Below, in pieces: positions 43,301 through 52,316 of a DNA stretch of 64,000 nt (within the stretch, counting starts at the first letter, position 1; the number at the start of each line of letters is the position of its first letter). The stretch is taken from the NCBI RefSeq assembly GCF_014897315.1, contig NZ_JABUYL010000015.1:33460-97459 (forward strand), written 5' to 3'. The notes under the pieces are model-generated. The model had not been told where the DNA came from, ran no database searches, and saw only the letters and a program-made list of their open reading frames with translations. Made by a program: the position numbers and the translations under genes. This DNA comes from Proteus sp. FME41 (lineage in GTDB: Bacteria > Pseudomonadota > Gammaproteobacteria > Enterobacterales > Enterobacteriaceae).

Positions 43301-44825
43301 TTTGTCTGAAATAGTCATAAATAAGGCGAGGGCGTTGAGAAAGTACAGCAAATGGGGTGTCATCGCCCATAGAGCCAGTCGCTTCTTGCCCATTTTCTGC
43401 AAGCACATGCAAAATGCTTTCAAGCTCTTCTTGGCTATAGGCAAATTGTTTTTGATAAGTAGCTAATAAGGTGTCATCAAAGGCGCGTTGTCCTGTGGCT
43501 TGCTGCTCTGGCAACTCTTCAAACGGTGTTAAGCGTTTGACATTGCGCTCTAGCCATAGTTTATAAGGATGGCGTCTTTTTAAATCCTCATCGGTTTCGG
43601 CAGAGTGGAGAATACGTCCATGATGAGTATCGATAACCATTAGCTCACCAGGGCCAACACGCCCTTTTTCTAGCACTTCATCAGGCTGATAATCCCAAAT
43701 GCCAATTTCAGAAGCACAAGTGATGATGTTATCTGTGGTGATAACGTAGCGAGCAGGACGTAAACCGTTTCTATCTAGCGTACACGCAGCATAACGACCA
43801 TCTGATAACACAATACCTGCGGGACCATCCCAAGGCTCCATATGCATTGAGTTAAAATCAAAAAATGCCCGTAAGTCATCATCCATCTGTGGATTATTTT
43901 GCCATGCTGGTGGCACTAACAATCGCATTGCACGAACAATATCCATACCGCCATTAAGAAACAGCTCTAGCATATTGTCGAGTGAACTTGAATCTGAGCC
44001 ACTTTCATTCACAAAAGGGGCGGCACTTTGTAGATCCGGAATAAGAGGCGTATGGAATTTATAGGCACGAGCTCTAGCCCATTGGCGATTGCCGGTAATG
44101 GTATTAATTTCACCGTTATGCGCTAAATAACGAAAAGGTTGTGCAAGAGGCCATCTGGGAGTGGTGTTAGTTGAAAAACGCTGGTGGAACAAACAAATTG
44201 AAGATTCCATGCGTAGATCAGCGAGATCGGTAAAAAAGCGTGGCAGATCGATTGCCATACAAAGGCCTTTATAAACCGTTACTAAATTAGAAAGGCTGCA
44301 AATATAAAAATCGCTGTCAGTAATGCGTTTCTCAATACGTCTACGGGCAACAAAGAGTCGTCGTTCAATATCATTAATCCGCCAACCTGCAGGGGCATTA
44401 ATAAAAACTTGTTCAATTAAAGGGAGAGAGGAAAGGGCAATACTGCCTAGAATGTCTGTGTTAATCGGCACTTTACGCCATCCGACAATAGAAAGTGTTT
44501 CACGTTGCAGTTCTTCTTCAACAATATGGCGACATCGTGTGGCAATATTTAGGTTTTGGCTTAAAAACAGCATACCCACGGCGTAATTTTTCGTTAAATG
44601 CCAGCCATTTTCTTGCGCAACTAATTGAAAGAATCGCTCTGGTTTTTGTAAGAGTAATCCGCAACCATCACCCGTCTTACCATCAGAAAGAATAGCGCCA
44701 CGATGTTGCATTCTGGCAAGGCCATGGATAGCATTTCTGACAATTTTATGGCTGGCTTGTCCTTCAATATGCGCGATTAACCCAAACCCACAATTGTCTT
44801 TTTCTTGTGTTTTTTGATAGAGCAT
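40365..44825 (-). CDS. gltB: Glutamate synthase large subunit GltB
   Basis: 1486 residues from the ATG at 44825, equal in length to E. coli GltB, with AGGAAG six bases before. The N-terminal nucleophile after propeptide removal is C12 (DNCGFGLIAH), starting the class II glutaminase domain (to about 430). A central domain, the FMN synthase domain with the 3Fe-4S cysteines (CRICHLNNCAMGV-type region) and the C-terminal GXGXG beta-helix follow. The frame is open to 44891 but without family similarity. It assimilates ammonia under nitrogen limitation, relevant beside a urease locus. Confidence 0.97.
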   Translation of the reverse strand: MLYQKTQEKDNCGFGLIAHIEGQASHKIVRNAIHGLARMQHRGAILSDGKTGDGCGLLLQKPERFFQLVAQENGWHLTKNYAVGMLFLSQNLNIATRCRHIVEEELQRETLSIVGWRKVPINTDILGSIALSSLPLIEQVFINAPAGWRINDIERRLFVARRRIEKRITDSDFYICSLSNLVTVYKGLCMAIDLPRFFTDLADLRMESSICLFHQRFSTNTTPRWPLAQPFRYLAHNGEINTITGNRQWARARAYKFHTPLIPDLQSAAPFVNESGSDSSSLDNMLELFLNGGMDIVRAMRLLVPPAWQNNPQMDDDLRAFFDFNSMHMEPWDGPAGIVLSDGRYAACTLDRNGLRPARYVITTDNIITCASEIGIWDYQPDEVLEKGRVGPGELMVIDTHHGRILHSAETDEDLKRRHPYKLWLERNVKRLTPFEELPEQQATGQRAFDDTLLATYQKQFAYSQEELESILHVLAENGQEATGSMGDDTPFAVLSQRPRLIYDYFRQKFAQVTNPPIDSLREAHVMSLATCIGREMNVFCEAEGQAHRLSFKSPILLYSDFQQLINQESPYYQAIHLDITYQPKECNLETALRQLCVKAQQEVRNGAVLLILSDRNITQARLPIPAPMAVGAVQKALVDNNLRCDANIIVETASARDPHHFAVLLGFGATAIYPYLAYESLAQRVDKKILQGSYAQVMLNYRNGINKGLYKIMSKMGISTVASYRCSQLFEAVGLNDNVVELCFSGVDNRINGADFSDFEHDLFNLSKRAWLTRYPLEAGGVLKYAHKGEYHAYNPDVVQALQKAVNSGEYADYQHYASLVQQRPITTLRDMLVLNNKTAAISIEEVEPETELFKRFDTAAMSIGALSQEAHEALAEAMNTLGGFSNSGEGGEDPARYGTNKVSRIKQIASGRFGVTPSYLMSADVLQIKVAQGAKPGEGGQLPGDKVTPYIAQLRYAVPGVTLISPPPHHDIYSIEDLAQLIFDLKQINPTALISVKLVSEPGVGTIATGVAKAYADLITIAGYDGGTGASPLTSVKYAGSPWELGLVETQQALVANNLRHKIRLQVDGGLKTGLDIIKAAILGAESFGFGTGPMVALGCKYLRICHLNNCAMGVATQDETLRRNHYHGLPERVINYFRFIAQETRELMALLGVRKITDLIGRTDLLTCLDGVTSKQQKLSLGGLLETATSPSGNALYCQENNHTYDKGELNQRIVAQINDAIEQQKSQSYYFNIRNTDRSVGATLSGMIAKKYGDHGLSATPIKLYFTGTAGQSFGVWNAQGVELTLVGDANDYVGKGMAGGCIVISPPVGSAFKNHHATIMGNTCLYGATGGKLYASGLAGERFAVRNSGAIAVVEGVGDNGCEYMTGGIVCILGKTGINFGAGMTGGFAYLLDEDSTLSQRINTSSIELLPVTSFAILAEHLRGMIADHVRLTGSQQGEMLLSQWEYWSQHFKLVKPKSSDVNALLGHPRRSSAELRVQAQ

Positions 44826-45120
44826 TTTTTGCTTCCTACTTAGTTTACTGGGCACCTCAAAACAGAGCGCAAAAGGAACGTTTTGGCTCAAGGTATGTAG
44901 GTAAATTTATGGGTGCTCATTGGGTGATGTTGTGTTTGCCTAGCTTGGTGTGTTTTTTATATTGCTATGCAATGCCTTTTCAACTTATCGATAAATAAAA
45001 AAGAGGTCAATGTGTGAGGATATTTGACTGAGATAAATAAGATAAGAAATTTTTTATTTTAATTTATTGATTAATAACTTAATTATTCTATTTTAAAATA
45101 GAGTAAGGTCATTTTTTTAA

Positions 45121-45136
45121 TGTGAGCTATATCACT
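45121..45136. promoter_or_regulatory. Putative CRP binding site
   Basis: TGTGAGCTATATCACT fits the CRP consensus TGTGA-N6-TCACA with one mismatch. It lies about 296 bp upstream of the gltB start and 362 bp upstream of arcB. CRP control of gltBD is known in E. coli, so gltB is the more likely target. Confidence 0.55.
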
Positions 45137-45228
45137 TTATTTAAGTCATTTCGCTTTATCACATCCTTTAATGACAAGATTGGGTAGTGAGTTGTTCTGA
45201 TGATTATGGTGAATTCAGTTTTTTGTTG

Positions 45229-45251
45229 TTTTTATACATTTTGTATAAAAA
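45229..45251. repeat. TTTTTATACA-TTT-TGTATAAAAA palindrome
   Basis: Perfect 10-bp arms around a 3-base centre, in the gltB-arcB control region. The size and symmetry look like an operator for a dimeric regulator; I do not recognise the regulator. Confidence 0.6.
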
Positions 45252-45497
45252 AAGACAAATTGCATTTTTTATAATAACGTCTATTTATCGTTGATATCGC
45301 TATCGTTTATGTCACTAGGTTTTATATTATTTTTATAAATACATATATCCGAGATGTCCTTGTTGAGAGAAAATAAACGCTTAAATCAAGTAAAATAATA
45401 AGAAATAACCTCTCTAAATACGATTTCTGAATGTTCGCCACTGCGCCAATTCATTTTTGGGTTATCATTCCATAGATTCAATATATTGGAGTTTTCA

Positions 45498-47834
45498 ATG
45501 AAATTGCTCAAAGGGCTTGCCCAATACTACGTTGACTTAATGATGAGGCTAGGGCTGATCCGCTTCTCATTGTTGTTAGCTTCTGCATTAGTTGTTTTAG
45601 CGATGGTTGTTCAAATGGCCGTGACATTCTTGCTTGCAGGTGATGTCACCAGTATTGACCTTGTTCGCTCTATTTTCTTTGGGTTGATTATTACACCTTG
45701 GGCTGTCTATTTTCTTTCTGTTGTGGTTGAACAACTAGAAGAATCACGACGTCGTTTATCTCGTATGGTGGATAAACTCGGTGTGATGCGGCAACGAGAC
45801 TTAGAGCTTAACTCTCAATTAAAAGAGAATATTGAGCAATTAAACTTGGAAATTCAAGAGCGTGAAAAAGTTGAAAAAGCGCACCTTGAACTGTTAGAAA
45901 AACTTAAAAGTGAAATGAAGCGTCGTGAATTGACGCAAATAGAACTTGAACAGCAATCTTCACTGTTGCGTTCATTCCTCGATGCCTCTCCTGATTTAGT
46001 TTATTACCGTAATGAAGATAATGAATTTTCAGGATGTAACCGCGCGACAGAATTACTGACAGGTAAAAGTGAGAAGCAACTCATTGGTTTAACGCCACTT
46101 GATGTGTACGACGAAGATATTGCGATAAAAGTAATGGAAACCGATGAAAAAGTCTTCCGCCACAATGTTTCGCTGACTTACGAGCAATGGTTAGTCTATC
46201 CAGATGGTCGTAAAGCCTGTTTTGAATTACGTAAAGTGCCTTTTTATGATCGCATTGGCAAACGTCATGGCCTCATGGGCTTTGGGCGTGACATTACAGA
46301 GCGTAAGCGCTATCAAGACGCGTTAGAGAATGCTAGCCGTGATAAAACCACCTTTATCTCAACAATAAGCCATGAGTTGCGTACACCGCTTAATGGCATT
46401 GTGGGATTAAGTCGTATTTTATTGGATACCGAACTTTCACCAGAGCAACTGAATTATTTAAAAACAATCCATGTGAGTGCCATTACGTTAGGTAATATTT
46501 TTAACGACGTGATTGAAATGGACAAAATTGAGCGTAGAAAAATTCAGTTAGATAACCAGCCTATTGACCTGACAGAATTTATTTCTGATTTAGAAAATCT
46601 TTATGGGTTACTAGCTCAGCCAAAAGGATTGAAGTTCACACTAGATGCAGAAGAAACTTTACCGCACAAAATTACCACTGATGGAACACGTTTACGTCAG
46701 ATTTTATGGAATCTGATTGGTAATGCGGTGAAATTTACGCAAGAAGGTGAAATTAAAGTCCGTATTTGGCAAGAGTCCCCAGACAAGTTGTTCTTTGAAG
46801 TGAAAGACAGCGGCATTGGTATTCCTAAAAGTGAGCTTGAGAAGATTTTCGCCATGTACTATCAAGTAAACGATAGTCAAGGTGGCCGTTCTGCTACAGG
46901 AACAGGTATTGGACTTGCCGTCTCAAAACGCCTAGCACAGCATATGGGCGGTGATATTCATGTCGAGAGTGAGTTAGGTCAGGGGTCTGTCTTTACGCTC
47001 TCTATCGTCGCGCCTGTGATTGAAGAGCATTCTGATATTGAAAATGATGATGAATTCTTATTGCCCGCTTTAAATATTCTGTTGGTTGAGGATATTGAGC
47101 TTAATGTGATTGTTGCCTGCTCAGTTTTAGAAAAGTTGGGCAATACCGTTGATGTGGCAATGACAGGGCAAGAAGCGTTATCGATGTTTAAGCCTGATGA
47201 ATATGATTTAGTGCTATTAGACATTCAATTACCTGATATGACAGGGTTCGATATCTCAAGAAAATTACGTCAAGAATTTGACAGTAACGAACTCCCCCCT
47301 CTTATCGCGCTAACCGCAAATGTGTTGAAAGACAAAAAAGAGTATTTAGATGCGGGAATGAATGATGTGTTGAGTAAACCGCTTTCTGTAGATGCACTAA
47401 CCGCGATTATCAATAAATTCTGGGGAGATGGCGCAGTTTCTATGCCATGTAATGAGCCATCGGAATTGTTGAATAAAAATGAAGAATTATTAGATGTAGA
47501 CATGCTAAATCAGTACATCGAACTTGTCGGACCTCAATTAATCGCAGATGGTTTGGATGTTTTTGAAAAGATGATGCCAAGTTATATGTCAGTCCTTGAA
47601 TCTAACCTGACTGCACGTGATGAGAAGGGCATCACTGAGGAAGGACATAAAATCAAAGGGGCGGCGGGTTCTATCGGTTTAAAACATTTACAGCAACTCG
47701 CTAAACAGATTCAATCACCGGAATTACCAGCATGGTGGGACAATGTGCAAGAGTGGGTAGATGAACTAGAAAGAGCCTGGAGAAAGGATGTGGAAATTTT
47801 AAGAAACTGGTTGGCAGACGCTAGAAAAAAATAA
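45498..47834 (+). CDS. arcB: Aerobic respiration sensor kinase ArcB
   Basis: 778 residues, same length as E. coli ArcB. Two N-terminal membrane helices (about 20-45 and 55-77), coiled-coil, PAS domain (about 155-265) with both quinone-sensing cysteines C180 and C241, primary histidine H292 (TISHELRTPLNG), receiver Asp D575 and the HPt histidine H717 (EGHKIKGAAG). It phosphorylates ArcA when quinones are reduced. Start is the ATG 45498 with TTGGAG upstream; an earlier in-frame start overlaps that ribosome site. Confidence 0.98.
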   Translation: MKLLKGLAQYYVDLMMRLGLIRFSLLLASALVVLAMVVQMAVTFLLAGDVTSIDLVRSIFFGLIITPWAVYFLSVVVEQLEESRRRLSRMVDKLGVMRQRDLELNSQLKENIEQLNLEIQEREKVEKAHLELLEKLKSEMKRRELTQIELEQQSSLLRSFLDASPDLVYYRNEDNEFSGCNRATELLTGKSEKQLIGLTPLDVYDEDIAIKVMETDEKVFRHNVSLTYEQWLVYPDGRKACFELRKVPFYDRIGKRHGLMGFGRDITERKRYQDALENASRDKTTFISTISHELRTPLNGIVGLSRILLDTELSPEQLNYLKTIHVSAITLGNIFNDVIEMDKIERRKIQLDNQPIDLTEFISDLENLYGLLAQPKGLKFTLDAEETLPHKITTDGTRLRQILWNLIGNAVKFTQEGEIKVRIWQESPDKLFFEVKDSGIGIPKSELEKIFAMYYQVNDSQGGRSATGTGIGLAVSKRLAQHMGGDIHVESELGQGSVFTLSIVAPVIEEHSDIENDDEFLLPALNILLVEDIELNVIVACSVLEKLGNTVDVAMTGQEALSMFKPDEYDLVLLDIQLPDMTGFDISRKLRQEFDSNELPPLIALTANVLKDKKEYLDAGMNDVLSKPLSVDALTAIINKFWGDGAVSMPCNEPSELLNKNEELLDVDMLNQYIELVGPQLIADGLDVFEKMMPSYMSVLESNLTARDEKGITEEGHKIKGAAGSIGLKHLQQLAKQIQSPELPAWWDNVQEWVDELERAWRKDVEILRNWLADARKK

Positions 47835-47854
47835 CCCCAACCGAAGGTTGGGGT
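47834..47854 (+). terminator. Hairpin at the arcB stop
   Basis: ACCCCAACC / GGTTGGGGT perfect 9-bp stem with a GAA loop, overlapping the TAA. A second small stem (GCGC...GCGC) follows instead of a T run, so termination may be Rho-dependent or the stem may protect the 3' end. Confidence 0.6.
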
Positions 47855-48071
47855 GCGCGAATACTGCGCCAACACCAGGGAAACTTTTCTATCCGCTTTT
47901 TTTGATTCTCATTACATAGGCGAATAGGATGAAACTATTCCATACATGATACAAGCAACAAAATAGCAAAGATAAGTTTTTTTGTTACAAGAAACATTTA
48001 AATATGTGATGCGGATTGGTGTTTACACCTATAAATGGGTAACTAGTAATCTACTACAAAAGGAGAAAGAT

Positions 48072-48722
48072 ATGAAATCAATTGCGGTAATTTTAAGTGG
48101 CTGTGGTGTATTCGATGGGAGTGAAATTCATGAATCAGTGCTCACAATGCTTGCTTTAAGCCAAAATAATGCTGAAGTTCATTATTTCTCACCTAATGAT
48201 TTACAACCAACTGTAATAAATCATATTACAGGTGAAGAGAAATCAGAAAAAAGAAATATGATGGAAGAATCTTCTCGTATTTCTCGTGGAAAAATATCCC
48301 CTTTATCAGATGCAAAGGCTGAAAGCTTCGATGCTGTCATTATTCCCGGTGGCTTTGGTGCAGCAAAGAATTTATGCAACTTTGCGACAAAAGGAAGTGA
48401 ATGTGAAATTAACAAAGATCTCTTAAGATTTGTACAAGCGATGCATCAGCAGAAAAAACCGTTGGGATTAATATGTATCGCCCCTGTAATGTTACCAAAA
48501 TTGTTAAATTCTCCAGTAAAATTAACAATTGGAAATGATGCTGACACAGCCCGTGCTATCGAAAAGATGGGGGGGATTCATATTGATTGCCCTGTTGATG
48601 ATATTGTTGTTGATGAAAAATATCGTGTTGTTACCACACCTGCGTATATGCTTGCACAATCTATTGCACAAGCACAGATAGGTATTGAGAAACTGGTTAA
48701 GAAAGTCCTTGAAATGGCATAA
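48072..48722 (+). CDS. elbB: Glyoxalase ElbB (DJ-1/PfpI superfamily)
   Basis: 216 residues (E. coli 217), with [19 protein letters not shown] at the start, [10 protein letters not shown] and the [12 protein letters not shown] block in which Cys occupies the DJ-1 nucleophile elbow. E. coli ElbB has glyoxalase III-type activity. ATG at 48072 with AGGAG eight bases upstream; the frame is open further but lacks similarity. mtgA follows 19 bp downstream, the conserved pair. Confidence 0.94.
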   Translation: MKSIAVILSGCGVFDGSEIHESVLTMLALSQNNAEVHYFSPNDLQPTVINHITGEEKSEKRNMMEESSRISRGKISPLSDAKAESFDAVIIPGGFGAAKNLCNFATKGSECEINKDLLRFVQAMHQQKKPLGLICIAPVMLPKLLNSPVKLTIGNDADTARAIEKMGGIHIDCPVDDIVVDEKYRVVTTPAYMLAQSIAQAQIGIEKLVKKVLEMA

Positions 48723-48741
48723 AGTGCAGGTAAAACAGCAG

Positions 48742-49443
48742 ATGGTACTGGTGAGAAAGTTAAAGAAACTATTAATTATTTTAATTGCTTTATGGCTGTT
48801 AATAGTTGTGCTGTTTTCTTTTTTACCGGTGCCTTTTTCTGCTGTTATGATCCAAAGACAAATTTCTGCTTGGAGTGAGTTTGATTTCTCTTATGTGTCT
48901 CATTCAACATGGGTGAGTGAAAAAGAGATAGCCCCTGTGATGTATTTAGCCGTTATTGCCTCGGAAGATCAAAATTTCCCTAAACATTGGGGCTTTGATT
49001 TTGATGCTATTGAGAAAGTTTTCAAAAAAAATCATAACAGTGGGAAAACATTACGAGGTGCATCGACAATTTCCCAACAGACGGTCAAAAACCTCTTTTT
49101 ATGGGATGGTCGTAGTTGGATAAGAAAAGGGCTTGAAACTGGTATGACGCCCGTTGTCGAGCTTATCTGGTCAAAAAAACGTATTTTAACGGTGTATTTG
49201 AATATTGTTGAGTTTGGTGATGGTATTTTTGGAGTAGAGCAGGCTTCTCAACACTATTTCAGAAAGCCAGCCAAACAACTTACTCAGCAAGAAGCGGCAT
49301 TATTAGCCGCTGTTTTGCCTAATCCACATATCTATCACGTTAATAAACCTTCTGCTTATGTCTTAAAACGGCAACAGTGGATCTTAAATCAAATGCGATT
49401 AATGGGCGGGATAACCTTTTTAAAGAAAAATGATTTGTCATAA
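48742..49443 (+). CDS. mtgA: Monofunctional peptidoglycan glycosyltransferase MtgA
   Basis: About 233 residues: one membrane helix (about 9-32), then a GT51 domain with [18 protein letters not shown] (catalytic Glu), [42 protein letters not shown]. It polymerises glycan from lipid II at the septum. The ATG at 48742 is my choice; TTG 48685, GTG 48724 and GTG 48751 are in frame too. The stop is only 2 bp from the stop of convergent ureR, with no terminator between. Confidence 0.94.
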   Translation: MVLVRKLKKLLIILIALWLLIVVLFSFLPVPFSAVMIQRQISAWSEFDFSYVSHSTWVSEKEIAPVMYLAVIASEDQNFPKHWGFDFDAIEKVFKKNHNSGKTLRGASTISQQTVKNLFLWDGRSWIRKGLETGMTPVVELIWSKKRILTVYLNIVEFGDGIFGVEQASQHYFRKPAKQLTQQEAALLAAVLPNPHIYHVNKPSAYVLKRQQWILNQMRLMGGITFLKKNDLS

Positions 49444-49445
49444 CT

Positions 49446-50336
49446 TTATAGAGTTTGAAATATTTTTCTGTCTGGCTCTGCAATTTTTTCTGACAACTTT
49501 GTTATCGCAGACGGATCGTTTGATTGACGAGACTGAACGCGAAATTGCGAAGGTGTCATACCGTATTTACGCTTAAACGCATCACAAAAATAGGCATTAC
49601 TGCCAAAACCGCAGCGATGGCTGATTTGAAAAACAGAATAATTGGAGAACGTCAGATAATTTAAGGCGATCCCCATTCTGACATCCAGTAACAATTGGCA
49701 AAATGAGACACCTTCTTTATTTAAATGTCGGCGTAACGTTGAGGGTGTTGTAAAAAGTGTTTTTGCTACATCGTCTAAATGCCATTTACGCTGTGGATCT
49801 TGTGTAATAAGGTGGGTAATCGCCTGATTTTTAGGCTCATCATAATTAAATCGAAAGATATTTAAAATATCCACACCTTCTTGATACACCGCCATCAAAA
49901 TAAAGAATAAACACTGTTGCATAAACATGGTTTCTTGAGAGGGAGAACCATGAGGGAGCGGTAGGCACTGTTTGAGTATGCTGAAGTTACTTTTCACCAC
50001 CTCAGGTGTCGATAAGTGATAAGCCGGAATATGGCTCGTCAATGGTGAGGTCGATTTGATTAACGGCTTGAGTAAAGAAAAAACAGATTGAAGCTCTGTT
50101 TCACATAAGACCAGAGTATGTAATTCAATCGATTTATGTGTGAATTGGTTGACGATATCACAGGAAACTTGGCTATATTTAGGAATAATAAGGGTCAAGT
50201 GTGTTGTGACATCAATAGATTGCCCATTAATGCAAATTGTACCTTTGGCGCCACTAACCATCGCTATCATCGGGTTTTCGATATAGAACGTTTTTAACGA
50301 TATCTGGTTAGAGGACAGAATGTGTTTGTATTCCAT
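49446..50336 (-). CDS. ureR: Urea-responsive AraC-type activator UreR
   Basis: 296 residues. N-terminal effector/dimerisation part and a C-terminal AraC double helix-turn-helix (about 180-285: [50 protein letters not shown]). Known for Proteus: UreR binds urea and activates both ureD and its own promoter, the two being divergent. The ATG at 50336 has GGAG directly upstream, in a spot an in-frame TTG (50345) would otherwise occupy. Confidence 0.96.
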   Translation of the reverse strand: MEYKHILSSNQISLKTFYIENPMIAMVSGAKGTICINGQSIDVTTHLTLIIPKYSQVSCDIVNQFTHKSIELHTLVLCETELQSVFSLLKPLIKSTSPLTSHIPAYHLSTPEVVKSNFSILKQCLPLPHGSPSQETMFMQQCLFFILMAVYQEGVDILNIFRFNYDEPKNQAITHLITQDPQRKWHLDDVAKTLFTTPSTLRRHLNKEGVSFCQLLLDVRMGIALNYLTFSNYSVFQISHRCGFGSNAYFCDAFKRKYGMTPSQFRVQSRQSNDPSAITKLSEKIAEPDRKIFQTL

Positions 50337-50536
50337 AATCTCCAATATACTGCAGGCAAGCTAAGCATCAATCTTGCTTAAATGAACAACGCTTAAAGTT
50401 AACTCATTTTGTTGTATAAACTTATAAGCTACATCTAGAATAATAAATAAAGAGGTTATTCTAGTAAAAAAATTAGCGCAGTCATGCAAAATGGCATGAG
50501 CGTGGCACAGAATATAATCCCGTTGATGAACGATGA

Positions 50537-50549
50537 CAATATAGATATC
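50537..50549 (-). promoter_or_regulatory. Putative UreR box for the ureR promoter
   Basis: Read on the minus strand GATATCTATATTG fits 12 of 13 positions of the UreR site consensus as I remember it (T-A/G-T/C-T/A-T/G-C/A-T-T/A-T/A-ATTG). It sits about 39 bp upstream of the inferred ureR start site. Confidence 0.5.
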
Positions 50550-50588
50550 TGCTCATTTTTTACATTTATTTTGAACAGTGTCATTTTT

Positions 50589-50601
50589 TCTAAATAAATT
50601 G
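50589..50601 (+). promoter_or_regulatory. Putative UreR box for the ureD promoter
   Basis: TCTAAATAAATTG fits 11 of 13 positions of the same remembered consensus. It lies about 54 bp upstream of the inferred ureD start site, a usual place for an AraC-type activator. Confidence 0.45.
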
Positions 50602-50832
50602 CTATTTATTTAAAACGCATTTTTCGTTATAAGGTGTAGAATCGCGCGTCACAGACGAAGGGGATTATCCTGTTCTTAGGGTATCACGGTTTGTCTTTTA
50701 TCCACACCCTACCCAACATTCATGAGCTTATTTTCTATTTGATTTTGAATGACACAATCTTATGGGTAGTGCTGTATATATTCACGTATTGTCCTCATTT
50801 TTTGATCATTTTGCCGATTGGCAGGAGTGAGT

Positions 50833-51657
50833 ATGTCTGACTTTTCAGGGAAGGGTTGGCTTGCTGAAATAGTTTTACGTTACGAAGTAAAACGCGGGGT
50901 GACACGTCTTACCGAAAAACGCCACATCGGCCCATTAATGGTTCAGCGCCCTTTTTATCCTGAGCAAGGGATTGCACACACTTATTTGCTCCATCCTCCT
51001 GGTGGTGTAGTGGGTGGCGACAAACTATTCATTAATATTGATGTGCAATCTGAAGCACATGCATTGCTTACTACGCCAGGTGCAACAAAGTTTTATCGTA
51101 GTGCTCACCAAATACAAACATTAAAAGTTGCGTCTAATGGCTTTTTAGAGTGGCTTCCACAGGAAAATATCTTTTTCCCTGAGGCTCAGGTGCGCCTAGA
51201 AACACATATTCATATTGCATCTAATGCCAAATTTATTGGGTGGGAAATCCAATGTTTTGGTCGCCCTGTTTTAAATGAGTGGTTTGAAAACGGCAATATT
51301 AAAGGGCGCTTTAATTTTTACATTGATGAAAACTTAATATTAACAGAATCGCTTTTTGTCGATGGTTTACAAAAAAAAGCCGCTGCAATGCGTGAGTTTC
51401 CTATGCTGGGATCACTTTATATTTACCCAGCAACGGAAGAATTAAAAAACCTTATTCAGCAACGTGTTGAGTGTTTTTCATGTTCTCATGACGGAGTTAT
51501 CGAATATGGTTTAACCGATGTAGACGGTATTGTTGTTTTACGGTTATTAGGCTCACAAACAGAGCCGATGATGGCGTGCTTTGTACAAGTTTGGCAAACC
51601 GTAAGAGAACACTGGTTAGGGTATTGCCCAGAGCCGCCTCGTATATGGGCGACATAA
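50833..51657 (+). CDS. ureD: Urease accessory protein UreD
   Basis: 274 residues with the UreD/UreH core ([50 protein letters not shown]). It binds apo-urease and with UreF and UreG forms the activation complex that delivers nickel and CO2. ATG at 50833 with AGGAG upstream. First gene of the ureDABCEFG operon, 21 bp before ureA. Confidence 0.97.
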   Translation: MSDFSGKGWLAEIVLRYEVKRGVTRLTEKRHIGPLMVQRPFYPEQGIAHTYLLHPPGGVVGGDKLFINIDVQSEAHALLTTPGATKFYRSAHQIQTLKVASNGFLEWLPQENIFFPEAQVRLETHIHIASNAKFIGWEIQCFGRPVLNEWFENGNIKGRFNFYIDENLILTESLFVDGLQKKAAAMREFPMLGSLYIYPATEELKNLIQQRVECFSCSHDGVIEYGLTDVDGIVVLRLLGSQTEPMMACFVQVWQTVREHWLGYCPEPPRIWAT

Positions 51658-51678
51658 TCGTTAATTTTAGGAGCAGAA

Positions 51679-51981
51679 ATGGAATTAACACCAAGAGAGA
51701 AAGATAAATTACTGCTTTTTACAGCAGGCCTTGTTGCTGAAAGACGTTTAGCAAGAGGGCTTAAGCTTAATTATCCTGAAGCGGTTGCATTGATTAGTTG
51801 TGCCATTATGGAAGGTGCACGCGATGGGAAAACTGTCGCTCAATTAATGAGTGAAGGGCGTACTGTTTTAACCGCTGAGCAGGTGATGGAAGGCGTACCA
51901 GAAATGATAAAAGACATTCAAGTGGAATGCACATTTCCTGATGGTACAAAGCTTGTTTCTATTCATGACCCTATTGTATAG
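51679..51981 (+). CDS. ureA: Urease gamma subunit UreA
   Basis: 100 residues, starting [23 protein letters not shown], the typical length of the small gamma subunit in the (UreABC)3 enzyme. ureB follows after 8 bp. Confidence 0.99.
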   Translation: MELTPREKDKLLLFTAGLVAERRLARGLKLNYPEAVALISCAIMEGARDGKTVAQLMSEGRTVLTAEQVMEGVPEMIKDIQVECTFPDGTKLVSIHDPIV

Positions 51982-51989
51982 GTAACAAC

Positions 51990-52316
51990 ATGATACCCGG
52001 TGAAATTAGAGTTAACCAAGCGTTAGGCGATATTGAACTTAATGCTGGACGTGAGACAAAAACAATACAGGTTGCCAATCATGGCGATAGGCCTGTGCAA
52101 GTGGGTTCTCATTATCATTTTTATGAAGTAAATGACGCGTTGAAGTTTGAACGAGAAGGTACATTGGGCTTTCGTTTAAATATTCCTGCGGGTATGGCGG
52201 TTCGTTTTGAACCGGGCCAAAGCCGCACGGTTGAGTTAGTGGCTTTTGCAGGTAAACGTGAGATTTACGGTTTTCATGGCAAAGTGATGGGTAAATTGGA
52301 GAGTGAGAATAAATGA
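51990..52316 (+). CDS. ureB: Urease beta subunit UreB
   Basis: 108 residues beginning [21 protein letters not shown], with [14 protein letters not shown]. Structural subunit of the urease trimer; overlaps ureC by 4 bp. Confidence 0.99.
   Translation: MIPGEIRVNQALGDIELNAGRETKTIQVANHGDRPVQVGSHYHFYEVNDALKFEREGTLGFRLNIPAGMAVRFEPGQSRTVELVAFAGKREIYGFHGKVMGKLESENK

Larger units (their letters stand above)
44826..45497. promoter_or_regulatory. Divergent gltB / arcB control region
   Basis: 672 bp without a credible gene, highly AT-rich (A/T tracts around 45040-45110 and 45330-45420). It must contain the promoters of both gltBD and arcB. Two distinct sequence elements are listed separately: a CRP-type site and a 10-bp-arm palindrome. 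Confidence 0.6.
50337..50832. promoter_or_regulatory. ureR-ureD divergent control region
   Basis: About 496 bp, AT-rich with A/T tracts, the known layout for UreR activation and H-NS repression in Proteus. A palindrome TCATGC...GCATGA lies at 50482-50499. The ureD mRNA probably begins near 50649 from a TAGAAT -10 (50637-50642); the ureR mRNA near 50504 from TATATT (plus strand 50511-50516). Start sites are inferred from position only. Confidence 0.65.

Noticed and set aside
44826..44891. 22-codon N-terminal extension of gltB (MSQNVPFALCFEVP...)
   Set aside because: The ATG at 44825 has AGGAAG at good spacing and gives exactly the family length, with Cys12 in the right place; the extension has no similarity to GltB.
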